Shown: positions 1 to 9,721, counted from the stretch's first letter. The stretch is DNA of 64,000 bases from Halorubrum yunnanense (GCF_026586675.1 NZ_JAODIX010000064.1:21825-85824); one strand, 5' to 3'. Translations and numbers: made by a program. Notes: a model not told the origin generated them from the letters alone.

Positions 1-172
1 CTGCGCCGCCCTCGCGACTGCCCCTTTGAGTCCCACCCGGCCCCGCACCTCACGCCTCCCCAGCCTCGCGGTTCGCGCTCTCCGAGCGCTCACCGCGTCC
101 CTCGCGCGTGCGACTCGCGCCCTTCCGGGCGCTCGCCGGCACGCGCCACCGCGCCGTTGTTATTTATAAGCA
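1..172 (-). repeat. Dispersed ~358-bp repeat, copy A (cut by window edge)
   Basis: Partial copy of a repeat also present at 15782-17245 and 31790-32147; its sense strand is the minus strand and it runs off the left edge. A TTTATAA-type box lies at 161-171. Hairpin 1 spans 104-146, with outer arms 104-111/139-146 and inner arms 117-122/127-132. Hairpin 2 spans 67-97, with outer arms 67-72/92-97 and inner arms 75-80/84-89. In both hairpins the inner and outer stems are separated by GA opposite GA on the sense strand. The conserved core, rich in GGGGAGGCGTGAGG on the sense strand, follows at about 20-62. No credible protein is encoded. Confidence 0.8.
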
Positions 173-245
173 ATCGTCGCCGTGGCTCTCGTATTTAAAT
201 ACCGTATCGACGACCGTACTCTCGGGTACTCGCTCCCGCCGTCGA

Positions 246-1583
246 TCAGATCGCTTGCCGATACGCCTCCAGCGTCCGTTCGACGTCCTCCTCGGTGTGC
301 GCGTAGGAGGTGAACTGGCACTCGAACTGGTTCGCGGTGAGGAACACCCCCTGCTCTTTCATCGCCTGCCAGAACACCCGCTCCCAGCGGTCGGTGGCCG
401 CGTTGGCGACGTCGGCGCCGGTCTTCGGACAGGAATCGTATCGGGCGCAGTCGGGGTCCTGGCGACAGCCGCCCGGACAGCAGGCGTCCGGGTCGTCGGG
501 GGCGTCCCGGGTGAATATCGTCTTGAACATCGAGTCGGTGCCGACGACGGTGTACTCGGGCGCGCGCTCCGCGCAGATGTCGGCGATCCCCTCGCGGAGC
601 TTCCGGCCGAGGCGGTTAACGTGTTCGTACACGTCGTTCTCGGCGGCGTACTCCAGCCCGGCCTTCCCCGCCGCCATCGTCACCGGGTGCCCGGAGAAGG
701 TGCCGGACTGGAACACGTCGCCCGCGGGCGTGAACCCCTCGATGATCTCCGCTTTCCCGCCGATCGCGCCGACCGGGAAGCCGCCGCCGATGATCTTCCC
801 GAAGGTGGTGACGTCCGGCGTGACGCCGAGCTTCGACTGCGCGCAGCCGAGGCCGCCGACGCGGAACCCGGTGATCACCTCGTCGAAGATCAGGAGCGAA
901 CCGTGACCGTCACACAGCTCGCGGAGCGTCTCGTGGTAGCCGTCGACGGGCATCACGATCCCCGTGTTGGCGAGGATCGGCTCGACGAGGACGCCGGCGA
1001 TCTCGTCGCCGTGCTCCGCGAACACCTCCTTGGCGGCCTCCGTGTCGTTGAACGGGATCGGGAGGGTGTGTTGGGCGAACTCCTCGGGGATCCCCGCCGT
1101 CGACGGGTGTGCGTCCCCGGGTGACCCCTCGACGAGCGTCGACTCCTGTGCGCCGTGGTAGCCGCCCTGCATGACGACGATCTTGTCGCGGCCGGTGTGG
1201 CCACGCGCGAGCCGCACCGCCGAGACCGTCGCCTCCGTCCCCGAGTTGACGAACCGAATCGACTCGACGCTCGGGACGTGTCGCGCCACGAACTCCGCGT
1301 GCTCGACCTCGATCTCGGTCGGCGCGCCGTACATCGGCCCCTCGGCGGCGTGTGACTGGACCGCCGCCTCGACCGGGTCGGGCAGGTCGTGGCCGTACAG
1401 GAGCGGCCCGTACCCCATCACCCAGTCGACGTACCGGTTGCCGTCGGCGTCGATCACGTGGCCGCCGTCGCCGCGCTCGACGAAGAAGGGGTGCGGCATC
1501 GTCGCCCGGACCGAGGAGTTGACCCCGCCCGGCATGACCGACAGCGCGCGGTCGTACAGCGCGCGGGAGCGCTCGTGGTTCAT
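246..1583 (-). CDS. hemL: Glutamate-1-semialdehyde 2,1-aminomutase
   Basis: Converts glutamate-1-semialdehyde to 5-aminolevulinate in the cytosolic C5 pathway of tetrapyrrole (haem, cobamide) synthesis. At 445 aa it is full length for this class III aminotransferase family. Visible landmarks are the N-terminal [12 protein letters not shown], the cofactor-pocket segment NSGTEAT, the aspartate region [12 protein letters not shown] and the PLP-lysine segment [16 protein letters not shown] Cys-rich insertion at about residues 364-387 (DNA 421-490) holds six cysteines in CC, C, C and CPK settings and is unusual for bacterial HemL. It may bind metal, which is inference. The gene stands alone, with no other hem gene adjacent in the window. 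Confidence 0.96.
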   Translation of the reverse strand: MNHERSRALYDRALSVMPGGVNSSVRATMPHPFFVERGDGGHVIDADGNRYVDWVMGYGPLLYGHDLPDPVEAAVQSHAAEGPMYGAPTEIEVEHAEFVARHVPSVESIRFVNSGTEATVSAVRLARGHTGRDKIVVMQGGYHGAQESTLVEGSPGDAHPSTAGIPEEFAQHTLPIPFNDTEAAKEVFAEHGDEIAGVLVEPILANTGIVMPVDGYHETLRELCDGHGSLLIFDEVITGFRVGGLGCAQSKLGVTPDVTTFGKIIGGGFPVGAIGGKAEIIEGFTPAGDVFQSGTFSGHPVTMAAGKAGLEYAAENDVYEHVNRLGRKLREGIADICAERAPEYTVVGTDSMFKTIFTRDAPDDPDACCPGGCRQDPDCARYDSCPKTGADVANAATDRWERVFWQAMKEQGVFLTANQFECQFTSYAHTEEDVERTLEAYRQAI

Positions 1584-1762
1584 GTCCGACGGTTGGGCCG
1601 GAGGGATGAAAGTAGTTGCCGACCGCGTCGCGAGCCCGGCGTCGGACCGCCGGTTTCGTCCCGGCCCGTGCCGCGGCTCGCTGCCTCGGAGTCACCGAAA
1701 AAGCGCGCGTCGAGGTCGACCGCTCGATTCGCCTCTCTCCGAGTGCCGGGGCTGACGCCGAC

Positions 1763-3481
1763 TTACACCGCCTCCGGACCGGTCGCGCCGGTGCGGACCT
1801 GCAGCGCGTCCTCGACCGGCATGATGAACACCTTGCCGTCGCCCGGCTCGCCGGTCTTCGCGGCGCCGGCGATCGCCTCCGCGACCTCGTCGGCCGGGAT
1901 ATCGGCGACGACGATTTCGACCTTCACCTTCTGGTGAAGGTCGACCGTGAACTCCTCGCCGCGCCACTGGCCCTTCTTCGCGGGCTGGGAGCCGCGACCG
2001 GAGACGTTCGTCACGGTGAGCGAGGGGGCGTTGACCTCCGCGAGCGCCTGCTTGATGGCCCCGAGCTTGTCGGGGCGGACGACCGCGGTGACCATCTTGA
2101 TCTCCGAGCCGACCTCACTGCCGCCGTCGGCGCGCGGGGAGTCGTCGGTGGTGTCGACGACCGAGGGACCGCCGTCGGTCGCGACGCGGTCGCCGCCGAA
2201 CTCGGGATAGGTCTCGACGCCGTGTTCGGAGATGTCGAGGCCCTCCTGTTCGTGTTCGGGCGTGACGCGAGCCTCGCCGGACAGCTTGAGGACGTACCAG
2301 ACGGCCGCGGTCGCGGTGAGCGTCCAGCCGCCGATGATGACGACGCCGGTCAGCTGGGCGACGAAGTGTGCGCCGACGCCGGCGCTGAGGGTGCCGGGAG
2401 CGGCGACGAACGGGAACAGCAGCGTCCCGAGTACGCCCGCGCTGCCGTGGACCGGGAACACCGCGCAGACGTCGTCGATCTTGAGCGTGTCCGAGACGAA
2501 CTCGAAGACGAGCGGGAGCTGTCCGCCGGCGAGGAGGCCGACGACCAGCGCACCCCACCACGCCGTGGTGTCGGGGATGGCGGTGATGCCGACGAGCCCG
2601 GCCAGCAGGCCGTTGGCGACGTACAGCGTGTCGACCTTCCCGGTGCGGAGCCACACGACGAGCGCGGCGCCGATCCCGCCGGCCGCCATCGCGACCGTCG
2701 TTCCCATCGCGACGAGGTTGACGGTCAGCGTGTTGAACATCCCGCCGCTGACCACGGAGGCCGTCCCGACGTTGAAGCCGTACCAGCCGAACGCGAGGAT
2801 GAGCGTCCCGAGGACGGCGAACGTCAGCGAGTGACCGGGAATAACGTTCGTCGAGCCGTTCTCGGCGTAGCGGTCCATCCGCGGGCCGAGCACGGCCGCC
2901 GCGGTGAGTCCCGCGATACCGCCCATGCCGTGGACGATCATGCCGCCGGCGAAGTCGTGGAACGCGGTGCCAGTCAGCTGCGCGACGAGCCCGTCCCCGG
3001 ACGCCGACCAGGTGAACGCGATGACCATCGGGTAGATGACGGCGGCCAGCAGGAACGTGTAGGTGACGTACGCGCGGAGCTTCGCGCGACCGGCGACCGC
3101 GCCGGACACGATAGTCGCCGCCGTCATGGCGAACACCGCGCCGTAGAGCCAGTTGACGTACGGGCCGACCGTGCCGGCATCGACGGCGAGTTCACCGCCG
3201 GAGAACAGCGTCCCGGCGGCCGAGACGGGCCCCCCGGAGCCGCTCATCACACTGGTGAACGCCGTCCCGATCAGGAAGAACACCGTCACCCCGACGCTCC
3301 ACGTCAGGAGGTTCTTTGTCAGCTGGTTGGCGACGTTCTTCGAGCGAACCTGCCCGGCTTCGAGCATGGCGAAGCCCGCGTGCATGAAGAAGATCAGGAA
3401 CGTCACCATCAGGATCCACGTCCCGTTCACCGCGGACGCGAACGTGCTCGGGTCGACCGTCGCGAGTACGCCGGTCGTCAC
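1763..3481 (-). CDS. amt: Ammonium transporter (Amt) fused to a C-terminal PII domain
   Basis: 572 aa. Residues 1 to about 410 form a multi-spanning Amt/MEP/Rh channel ([35 protein letters not shown]) that conducts ammonium. Residues about 461-572 are a complete 112-residue PII domain, aligning without gaps to the E. coli GlnB length: start [15 protein letters not shown]-loop [19 protein letters not shown]-terminal [14 protein letters not shown]. The GlnB uridylylation tyrosine (position 51) is Phe here and Tyr46 is Trp. Most haloarchaea encode GlnK separately beside amt. No separate glnK lies here, so sensing appears built into the channel. Channel gating in cis is inference. Confidence 0.93.
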   Translation of the reverse strand: MTTGVLATVDPSTFASAVNGTWILMVTFLIFFMHAGFAMLEAGQVRSKNVANQLTKNLLTWSVGVTVFFLIGTAFTSVMSGSGGPVSAAGTLFSGGELAVDAGTVGPYVNWLYGAVFAMTAATIVSGAVAGRAKLRAYVTYTFLLAAVIYPMVIAFTWSASGDGLVAQLTGTAFHDFAGGMIVHGMGGIAGLTAAAVLGPRMDRYAENGSTNVIPGHSLTFAVLGTLILAFGWYGFNVGTASVVSGGMFNTLTVNLVAMGTTVAMAAGGIGAALVVWLRTGKVDTLYVANGLLAGLVGITAIPDTTAWWGALVVGLLAGGQLPLVFEFVSDTLKIDDVCAVFPVHGSAGVLGTLLFPFVAAPGTLSAGVGAHFVAQLTGVVIIGGWTLTATAAVWYVLKLSGEARVTPEHEQEGLDISEHGVETYPEFGGDRVATDGGPSVVDTTDDSPRADGGSEVGSEIKMVTAVVRPDKLGAIKQALAEVNAPSLTVTNVSGRGSQPAKKGQWRGEEFTVDLHQKVKVEIVVADIPADEVAEAIAGAAKTGEPGDGKVFIMPVEDALQVRTGATGPEAV

Positions 3482-3984
3482 GCTCTGACCACCTCAACTG
3501 AACATACGTCTCCTAAACAGCGCGTTTCGTCCGTGTTCATGTGTTGAATCACGTTCCGACAAGGAGTAGTGGAAGTACATAAACCTTTGACTTGGGTTTC
3601 ACAAAAAATGGCTTTGATAATGCGGCGTCTGTCAGATATAATGACGGATACATTGTGTATAAGGACGTATGTCCGGCGAAGTTTCCGCAATCCTTGCGAT
3701 CGAATCGAACGAGTGTTTTATACTTATTCTGTCACTACGCGTCGGATCGGACTGTTTCGGGGCCCACGGCGCCGGGCGCGGCCGCTACTGGCGATTTTTG
3801 CCGTCGGATATTCCGGCGATATCTGCGTTATAGCCTCACACGGCCGATCTCGGCCATTTCGGGGGTTTCTCAAGGAAGTTTACGTTCGTCAACCGGATCC
3901 GAGATCCGGTTTTCACTCGGGCGGCGCGCCGCTCGTTCGCGTTTGGATCGATAACTGAGAGCCGATCGAAGGGGGCGGTTCCGG
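3482..3984. other. Intergenic region upstream of amt, no supported gene
   Basis: About 500 bp, more AT-rich than its surroundings, between the start of amt and the stop of radA. It should carry the amt promoter: a minus-strand TTTATG-type box lies near 3577-3585, which would leave a leader of roughly 70 nt. A 9-bp perfect inverted repeat sits at 3891-3911. Plus-strand frames of about 120 codons exist at 3569-3958, but their composition does not look like haloarchaeal protein and I do not call them. Confidence 0.6.
3891..3911. terminator. Hairpin between radA and amt (possible terminator)
   Basis: Perfect inverted repeat: AACCGGATC at 3891-3899, 3-nt loop CGA, GATCCGGTT at 3903-3911, followed on the plus strand by T-rich sequence. 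It lies 74 bp beyond the radA stop codon. It could be a radA terminator or mRNA-end structure, or a protein-binding palindrome; archaeal termination usually depends on T-tracts rather than hairpins, so the role is uncertain. Confidence 0.4.
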
Positions 3985-5016
3985 CTACTCCGGCTTCAGC
4001 CCCTCGCCCTCCACGCGCATCACGGCCTCGCCGTCGGCGAGGTTCGGCGCGTCGACGAGCCGGACGATCCGCTTGTTGCCCTTCGACTTGCGGAGGTAGA
4101 TCCGGAAAGTGGAGGCGTGCCCGAGGATGTTGCCGCCGATCGCCTGCGTCGGATCGCCGAAGTAGGAGTCCGGGTTCGACGCCACCTGGTTGGTGACGAG
4201 GATGGCGGTGTTGTACAGGTCGCCGAGCCGCATCAGGTCGTGGAGGTGCTTGTTGAGCTTCTGCTGTCGCTCGGCGAGCTCGCCCCGCCCGACGTACTCG
4301 GCGCGGAAGTGGGCGGTCAGCGAGTCCACGCAGACGATCCGGATGGGCCACTCCGTCTCCTCGTGTTCACCGGCGAGCTCCTTCGCCTTCTCCGCGAGCA
4401 GGATCTGGTGGTTGGAGTTGAACGCCTTCGCGACGTGGATCTGATCGAGGAAGGCCTCGATGAGCTCCTCCATCGCCGCGTCGTCGCTCGGGGTGCCCTC
4501 GATTTCGCGACGCTCCATCTCGTCGGCGAGGATCTCGTCGTCGAGTCCGCGGACCATGTCGTCGATCCGCTCCGGGCGGAACGTGTCCTCGGAGTCGACG
4601 AAGATACAGCCGCCCTCCAGCCCGCCGTTCTCCTTGGAGAGCTGGACGTTGACGGCCATCTGGTGGGTCACCTGCGACTTCCCGGACCCGAACTCGCCGT
4701 ACACCTCGGTGATCGACTGCGTCTCGATGCCGCCGCCGAGCAGGTCGTCCACCTCGTCGATCTGCCAGGAGAGCTTGCCGATCTCCTCGCGGCGTTCGAG
4801 CACGGCCGCGCCAGTCTCGAAGCCGCCGACGTCGGCGGCCTCGCGGGCGGCGTTGATGATGTCGCTGGCGGACGACTCGCCGATGTCCGCGGTGTTCGAC
4901 ATCTCGCCGGGGCTGGCGACGGCGATCGACTGGTAGCTCTCGAACCCGTTGTCGACGAGCTTGTCCGCGGTGGCGGGGCCGACTCCGGGGAGGTCCTCGA
5001 GTTCGTCTTCAGGCAT
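3985..5016 (-). CDS. radA: DNA repair and recombination protein RadA
   Basis: Archaeal RecA/Rad51 recombinase that forms filaments on single-stranded DNA and catalyses strand exchange in homologous recombination. 343 aa from ATG 5016. The N-terminal helix-hairpin-helix domain begins [15 protein letters not shown]. Walker A is GEFGSGKSQ, Walker B lies in [17 protein letters not shown], and the DNA-binding loop region [15 protein letters not shown] is present. An in-frame GTG at 5022 is possible, but the TATA box at 5042-5050 predicts transcription starting near 5019, making ATG 5016 essentially leaderless and the better start. Confidence 0.97.
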   Translation of the reverse strand: MPEDELEDLPGVGPATADKLVDNGFESYQSIAVASPGEMSNTADIGESSASDIINAAREAADVGGFETGAAVLERREEIGKLSWQIDEVDDLLGGGIETQSITEVYGEFGSGKSQVTHQMAVNVQLSKENGGLEGGCIFVDSEDTFRPERIDDMVRGLDDEILADEMERREIEGTPSDDAAMEELIEAFLDQIHVAKAFNSNHQILLAEKAKELAGEHEETEWPIRIVCVDSLTAHFRAEYVGRGELAERQQKLNKHLHDLMRLGDLYNTAILVTNQVASNPDSYFGDPTQAIGGNILGHASTFRIYLRKSKGNKRIVRLVDAPNLADGEAVMRVEGEGLKPE

Positions 5017-5041
5017 GTACACGACCCTTGTTCGCCATCCC

Positions 5042-5050
5042 GTATAAAGA
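5042..5050 (-). promoter_or_regulatory. radA TATA box
   Basis: Minus-strand CTTTATACG-like box. Its centre is about 30 nt upstream of ATG 5016, the spacing expected for a leaderless haloarchaeal transcript. It supports the chosen radA start. Confidence 0.55.
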
Positions 5051-5187
5051 CTGGTTTACACCCAGGTGAAAGTGAAATATCCGGCGGCGGTGCGCTCGGC
5101 CCCCGTAGGTTCCGTATATAAGCGTCCGCGCTGGAGCGGCTCGTCGCTTCGTGGGCGAAACTGGTCGTCAGAAACCGATTCGACCGA

Positions 5188-5688
5188 TCAGAACCCCACG
5201 CGACGGACGTAGCCGAGCTCCCGGATCTCGACGAGCAGCTCTCCGGGTAACTCCGCGTCCGTGATCACGTACAGCTTCGGGTCGTCGGTGAACTCGGGGT
5301 CCTCGCTCAGCACCTGTCGGATCGAAACGTCGTGGTCGGCGAGGATTCCGGTCACCTCGGCCACGATCCCGGCCTCGTCGGCGGCCGCGACTTCGATCGT
5401 GAGGACCGTGAGATCGAGGACCGGCGCCAGGTCCATCAGGCTCGGCACCGACGAGATGTTGGTGAAGATGCGCTTCAGCTCGGGGTCCTCCAAGATGGCG
5501 TCCGTCGTGGAGTCGACCACACGCCGGTCGACGTCGAGTTCGCGCGCGATCCCGGTGTACGGGATCTCGATCCCGCCGGAGACGACGCGGCCCTCCTCGT
5601 TGACGGAGAAGCCGCGCTCTAAGAACAGGCGGATGACGGCCTGCTGGCTCGGTGACCCCTCGAACTTCTCGAGGATCTCGTCGAACAT
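5188..5688 (-). CDS. ACT-domain amino-acid-binding regulator
   Basis: 166 aa. The N-terminal half (to about residue 70) resembles a helical DNA-binding or dimerisation region, with IARELDVDRRVVDSTTDAI reading like a winged-helix segment. The C-terminal half (about 92-166) is an ACT domain: LTIEVAAADEAGIVAEVTGI, then VSIRQVLSEDPEF. This arrangement is typical of haloarchaeal regulators of amino-acid metabolism annotated as ACT-domain proteins. The ligand is unknown. It is the gene immediately upstream of radA on the same strand, but the gap of about 170 bp contains the radA promoter, so they are probably separate units. Confidence 0.8.
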   Translation of the reverse strand: MFDEILEKFEGSPSQQAVIRLFLERGFSVNEEGRVVSGGIEIPYTGIARELDVDRRVVDSTTDAILEDPELKRIFTNISSVPSLMDLAPVLDLTVLTIEVAAADEAGIVAEVTGILADHDVSIRQVLSEDPEFTDDPKLYVITDAELPGELLVEIRELGYVRRVGF

Positions 5689-5765
5689 TCGTTACTACGG
5701 CCGGTGGCGGCGCGTCGGTATAAATGAGGGTGCGTCGGACCCGCGGCGGCCGTCGGCGTCGCCAA

Positions 5766-6245
5766 TCAGTTCGCGAGCGCGCCGTAGGCGCCGCCGAGGA
5801 CGACTCCGTACGCGAGGTGACCGACCGCGCTCATCGCGCTGATGTTGGGCAGGGGCGGGTTCGCCGGCGAGCCGACCGCGGAGAGCCAGATCGGCATCGC
5901 GATCACGGCCAGGGCGACCCAGACCACCAGGCCGTACGCCGCGCCGGCGCCGAGCGACGTCCCGACGCTCTCGCCGACCGAGGGCTTCAGCCCGACCAGG
6001 GCGGCGAAGCCGACGCCGAGGACCGCGCCGTGCGCCATGTGTATCACCCAGCCGACGAACGGCGCCGCCGGCGGTGCGAGCCCGTACATCGACGGGATCA
6101 CGACCTCCAGCAGCGGGGCCGGAATCACGTACGTCATCAGGAGCCCGAAGACCACGCTCCCCGCGAGCCCGCCGGCCACGCCGGCCTTCCAGTCGCCCGT
6201 CGCGGTCGATACCTCGCCCGTCGTCGTCGCCGTTTCGGTTGCCAT
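5766..6245 (-). CDS. Small haloarchaeal multi-pass membrane protein
   Basis: 159 aa from ATG 6245. After a short Thr-rich N-terminus it has about four hydrophobic segments: AGVAGGLAGSVVFGLLMTYV, FVGWVIHMAHGAVLGVGFAA, GAAYGLVVWVALAVIAMPIW and AVGHLAYGVVLGGAYGALA. Conserved-looking histidines in IHMAHG and GHLAYG give it the look of a haloarchaeal integral membrane family. No enzymatic motif is seen and the function is unknown. An in-frame ATG 66 bp further upstream lies inside the AT-rich promoter region and is less likely to be used. Confidence 0.7.
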   Translation of the reverse strand: MATETATTTGEVSTATGDWKAGVAGGLAGSVVFGLLMTYVIPAPLLEVVIPSMYGLAPPAAPFVGWVIHMAHGAVLGVGFAALVGLKPSVGESVGTSLGAGAAYGLVVWVALAVIAMPIWLSAVGSPANPPLPNISAMSAVGHLAYGVVLGGAYGALAN

Positions 6246-6428
6246 GTCGGTTCGCTGTTGGCTCAAGAACCGGTAGTATATGCCGGTATTATGTGTTGCT
6301 TGCGCACACACCCCGAAGCCATATAAATTTCAAAATTAACTGGTAACAAAATTGTAACTCGGGCGGCGCCGGACCACTTCCGCCGCGGCACCCCACCCCT
6401 TTTAGCCGGTGGCGACGAACTCCGTCCC

Positions 6429-8654
6429 GTGTCAGAGTCGCCGCATCTGCGGTTCTTCCCGTACGAGGAGCCGTATCCGAACCAGCGCGAGGCGATGGAC
6501 AGGATCGCCAACGCGCTGGACCGCGGGCAGGACGTGCTGTTCGAGGGCGCGCCCGGGACGGGGAAGACCCTCTCGGCGCTCGTGCCCGCCTTGGAGCACG
6601 CCCGTGAGCACGACCGCACGGTCGTGATCACGACCAACGTCCACCAGCAGATGCGGCAGTTCGTCGAGGACGCCCGCGCGATCACCCGGGAGGAGCCCAT
6701 CCGCGCGGTCGTATTTAAAGGCAAATCGTCGATGTGCCACATCGACGTCGACTACCAGGAGTGTCAGACCCTCCGGGACACCACCCGCGAGCTGGTGGAG
6801 ACGGAGAGCGACGTCCGCGAGCTGGAGGCCCGCCAGCGTGAGCTGCTCGCCGAGAGCCGCGAGGGCGACGCCGGGGCGGCGGAGTCCCGCGAGGCGGTCA
6901 TGGAGGAGCTCGACGAGCTGGAAGACGAGATCGACGAGTACGAGGCCGCGAACGTCTGCGCCCACTACCGCAACAACCTCGTCGAGGACACCGACGAGTT
7001 CTTCCGGTGGCTGTTCGAGGACGTCCGCACCCCGGAAGACGTGTATGCGTACGCGGACGAGCGCGAGCTCTGCGGCTACGAGCTGCTCAAGGAGGGAATG
7101 GAGGGAGTCGATCTGGTGGTGTGTAACTACCACCACCTGCTCGATCCGAACATTCGCGAGCAGTTCTTCCGGTGGATCGACCGCGACCCCTCCGAGATAA
7201 TCACCGTCTTCGACGAGGCCCACAACGTGGAGGACGCCGCCCGCGACCACGCCACCCAAACCCTCACGGAGACCACGCTTGACGCCGCGTTAGAGGAGCT
7301 CGCCGACAGCGACGACTCCCGCGCGGAGGCGGCCGAGAACGTCGTCCGCGCGTTCCGCGACGCCCTGGCCGAGACGTACGACGACGCGCTCGGGTTCGGC
7401 CAGCGCGAGTCGGTCGGCGAGAGCTGGGAGGACCTCTCTATCGCCAACGAGGACCGTCGCGACGACCTCACCCTCGCGTTCCTCCGCAACTACGAGGGGA
7501 ACGGGATCGACACGGAAACGGAGCTCGCCGTGCAGCTCGGGGGCGCCTTAGACGAGGAGTACGAGCGCCGCTACCGCGACGGCGAGACGACGACTCGGAC
7601 CGAGTGTCAGACCCTGCAGGTCGCTCGGTTCGTCTCGACGTGGATGGAGGAGGGCACCGAGCTCGGCCAGTACCCGGTGGTCTCCGTGCGCCGCGACGGC
7701 GCGACCGACGAGGTGTACGGCCGCGCGGAGCTGTACACGTGCATCCCTCGCGAGGTGACCGAGGAGCTGTTCGACGAGGTCGCCGCCTCGGTGCTGATGA
7801 GCGCCACGCTCCGCCCCTTCGACGTCACGAAGGACGTGCTCGGCTTGGCGGACGTGGCGGCGCTCGCGTACGAGATGGGCTACCCCGAGGAGAACCGCCG
7901 GACGTTCGCGGTCGACACGCCGCCGCTGTTCGCCTCGGAGCGAAACGACCCGGAGACCCAGGAGACGGTGTCGTCGGTGCTGCGCGACGCGATCCGATTC
8001 ACCCCGGGAAACACGCTCGCCTTCTTCCCCTCGTACGCCGAGGCCGAGCGCTACCACGAGCGACTCGGCGGGTCCGCGGGGACCGGCGCCGGCGCCGACG
8101 TCGGCTCGGGCGGCGGGCTCGCGGGCGCCGACCTCGGCTCGCTCTACCTCGACGGTCCCGGCGAGGACGAGGAGGACCTGCGCCGGACGTTCGTCGAGAG
8201 CGACGACGCCGCGCTGTTCACCTCGCTGTGGGGCACGCTCGCCGAGGGCGTGAGCTTCGACGACGACGACGCCCGGACGGTCGTGGTCGTCGGCGTCCCG
8301 TACCCGCACCTCTCCGACCGGATGGAGGCGGTCCAGGACGCGTACAACCGGGCGTTCGCCGACCGCGACCGCGCCCGCGACCCCGGGTGGGCGTACGCCG
8401 TCGAGATCCCGACGATCCGCAAGACGCGGCAGGCGATCGGCCGCGTGGTCCGCGGTCCCGACGACTTCGGCGTCCGGATCCTCGCCGACCGCCGGTACAC
8501 GACCGCTGACATGGGGAAGTACTCGGTCCGCGGCGCGTTCCCGCCGGAGGAGCGCGAGGAGCTGCTCGACGTCGACCCCGAGAAGCTGAAGTTCGCGACG
8601 CTGAATTTCTACGCCGACCGCGACGCGTACGACGGGGCGCCGCCGGAGCCCTAA
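6429..8654 (+). CDS. XPD/Rad3-like ATP-dependent DNA helicase
   Basis: 741 aa, starting at GTG 6429. Superfamily 2 helicase of the DEAD_2/XPD-DinG group, likely a 5'-3' helicase in DNA repair. Walker A is GAPGTGKT (residues 40-47) and the DEAH box is in VFDEAHNVED (262-265). Four cysteines at residues 103, 112, 177 and 215 lie between motifs Ia and II, where XPD holds its 4Fe-4S cluster. The region between the second and third is extended by a charged coiled-coil-like segment (about 120-172). The C-terminal helicase half includes SLWGTLAEGVSF and the arginine-finger region AIGRVVRGPDDFG. Confidence 0.9.
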   Translation: MSESPHLRFFPYEEPYPNQREAMDRIANALDRGQDVLFEGAPGTGKTLSALVPALEHAREHDRTVVITTNVHQQMRQFVEDARAITREEPIRAVVFKGKSSMCHIDVDYQECQTLRDTTRELVETESDVRELEARQRELLAESREGDAGAAESREAVMEELDELEDEIDEYEAANVCAHYRNNLVEDTDEFFRWLFEDVRTPEDVYAYADERELCGYELLKEGMEGVDLVVCNYHHLLDPNIREQFFRWIDRDPSEIITVFDEAHNVEDAARDHATQTLTETTLDAALEELADSDDSRAEAAENVVRAFRDALAETYDDALGFGQRESVGESWEDLSIANEDRRDDLTLAFLRNYEGNGIDTETELAVQLGGALDEEYERRYRDGETTTRTECQTLQVARFVSTWMEEGTELGQYPVVSVRRDGATDEVYGRAELYTCIPREVTEELFDEVAASVLMSATLRPFDVTKDVLGLADVAALAYEMGYPEENRRTFAVDTPPLFASERNDPETQETVSSVLRDAIRFTPGNTLAFFPSYAEAERYHERLGGSAGTGAGADVGSGGGLAGADLGSLYLDGPGEDEEDLRRTFVESDDAALFTSLWGTLAEGVSFDDDDARTVVVVGVPYPHLSDRMEAVQDAYNRAFADRDRARDPGWAYAVEIPTIRKTRQAIGRVVRGPDDFGVRILADRRYTTADMGKYSVRGAFPPEEREELLDVDPEKLKFATLNFYADRDAYDGAPPEP

Positions 8655-8656
8655 TC

Positions 8657-9016
8657 TCACCCCGGCATCGTCCCCAGCAGCACCGTGACACCGAACAGCA
8701 CGATGGTGAGAAGCGTCGTGATCACGGCGTGGATCGCCGTCATCGCGATCACGACCCGCCTGGGCTGGTCGTAGCTCCACGCGAACATCGCGCCGTCGAC
8801 GAGGAGCGCGGCCGGGACGAGCAGCGCCCCGGAGACGGAGAACGCTCCGCCGACGATGCCGATCACCGCGGGGAGCGGGCCGACGTAGAGCGCGCGGCGC
8901 GGGTTGACGTCACCGAGAACGTTCCGGGCGGCGAGGTGGGCGGTCACGGAGAGGAACAGCGCGAACAGGAGGGTCGTCCCCAGCACCGTGATCGGCGTCA
9001 CCGTCTGTAGGAGCAT
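8657..9016 (-). CDS. Small haloarchaeal membrane protein
   Basis: 119 aa with about four predicted membrane segments (ITVLGTTLLFALFLSVTAHL, LPAVIGIVGGAFSVSGALLV, LLVDGAMFAWSY, AVITTLLTIVLFGVTVLL). It ends 2 bp from the stop of the convergent helicase gene. No catalytic motif is recognisable. It belongs to the many short conserved membrane proteins of haloarchaea without assigned function. Confidence 0.7.
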   Translation of the reverse strand: MLLQTVTPITVLGTTLLFALFLSVTAHLAARNVLGDVNPRRALYVGPLPAVIGIVGGAFSVSGALLVPAALLVDGAMFAWSYDQPRRVVIAMTAIHAVITTLLTIVLFGVTVLLGTMPG

Positions 9017-9076
9017 ACGCGGGCTACGGGACGGCGGGTAAAAGTGATCGCGGGATCGGGCGAGCGGGCCCGGCGG

Positions 9077-9634
9077 TCAGCCGAGCAGCCCGAGGCCGTT
9101 CAGCTCCTCGACGATCACGTCGACGGCCGCCGCCGCGTCGTCCGGGCTCGTCCCCCCCGTGACGACGAGTTTTCCGCTGCCGAACAAAAGCGCCACGACG
9201 TCCGGCTCGTCGAGCCGGTAGACGAGCCCGGGGAACTGCTCCGGCTCGTACTCGATGTGTTCGAGCCCGAGCCCGATCGCGATCGCGTTGAGGTTGAGGC
9301 TCTCGCCGAGGTCGGCGGACGTGACGATGTTCTGCACCGTGATCTCGGGGTCGTCGATCGGGATCTGGAGCGCGCCCAGCTCCTCGAACACGATCGCGAG
9401 GCTCTCGTGGACGGCGTCGATGGAGTTCGCGCCCGTACACACGATCTTTCCGGACCGGAAGATCAGCGCGGCCGATTTCGGGTCCGTGGTGCGGTAGACG
9501 AGCCCGGGGAACTGCTCGGGGTCGTAGTCGGCGCCTTCCAGATCCATCGCGACGCTCTGGAGATCGAGCTCCTGCCCGATCCCCGTGGAGGCAACGACGT
9601 TCTCTATCGTGATCGTCTCCTTCGGATCGGCCAT
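9077..9634 (-). CDS. tbp: TATA-box-binding protein
   Basis: General transcription factor that binds the archaeal TATA box and recruits TFB and RNA polymerase. 185 aa made of two direct repeats: ENVVASTGIGQELDLQSVA with EQFPGLVYRTTDPKSAALIF, then QNIVTSADLGESLNLNAIA with EQFPGLVYRLDEPDVVALLF. Each repeat carries the FxSGKIVCTG or FGSGKLVVTG strand. The start is ATG 9634 because the TATA box at 9656-9668 places transcription initiation at about 9636; an in-frame upstream codon at 9646 would lie before it. Haloarchaea often have several TBPs; this one resembles the housekeeping form. Confidence 0.97.
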   Translation of the reverse strand: MADPKETITIENVVASTGIGQELDLQSVAMDLEGADYDPEQFPGLVYRTTDPKSAALIFRSGKIVCTGANSIDAVHESLAIVFEELGALQIPIDDPEITVQNIVTSADLGESLNLNAIAIGLGLEHIEYEPEQFPGLVYRLDEPDVVALLFGSGKLVVTGGTSPDDAAAAVDVIVEELNGLGLLG

Positions 9635-9655
9635 CACTACCACCACAATCGCTTG

Positions 9656-9668
9656 AAATATTTAAAAA
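9656..9668 (-). promoter_or_regulatory. tbp TATA box
   Basis: Strong AT-rich TTTTTAAATATTT box on the minus strand, centred about 27 nt upstream of ATG 9634. The predicted mRNA is leaderless. The opposite-strand methyltransferase gene begins only about 55 bp away, so the two promoters may share or overlap this region. Confidence 0.6.
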
Positions 9669-9721
9669 GGTGCGTGGTCGGAACCGCTATCCTCTTGCGA
9701 GCGGCCGCCCGACCCGGGAGC

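Noticed and set aside
1616-3547. Long plus-strand open frame opposite amt
   Set aside because: It is the antisense shadow of the high-GC amt gene, rich in Arg, Asp and Gly with no recognisable domain.
3569-3958. Protein-coding gene upstream of amt on the plus strand
   Set aside because: Composition is basic and Arg-rich, unlike haloarchaeal proteins, with no ribosome or TATA signal placed for it.
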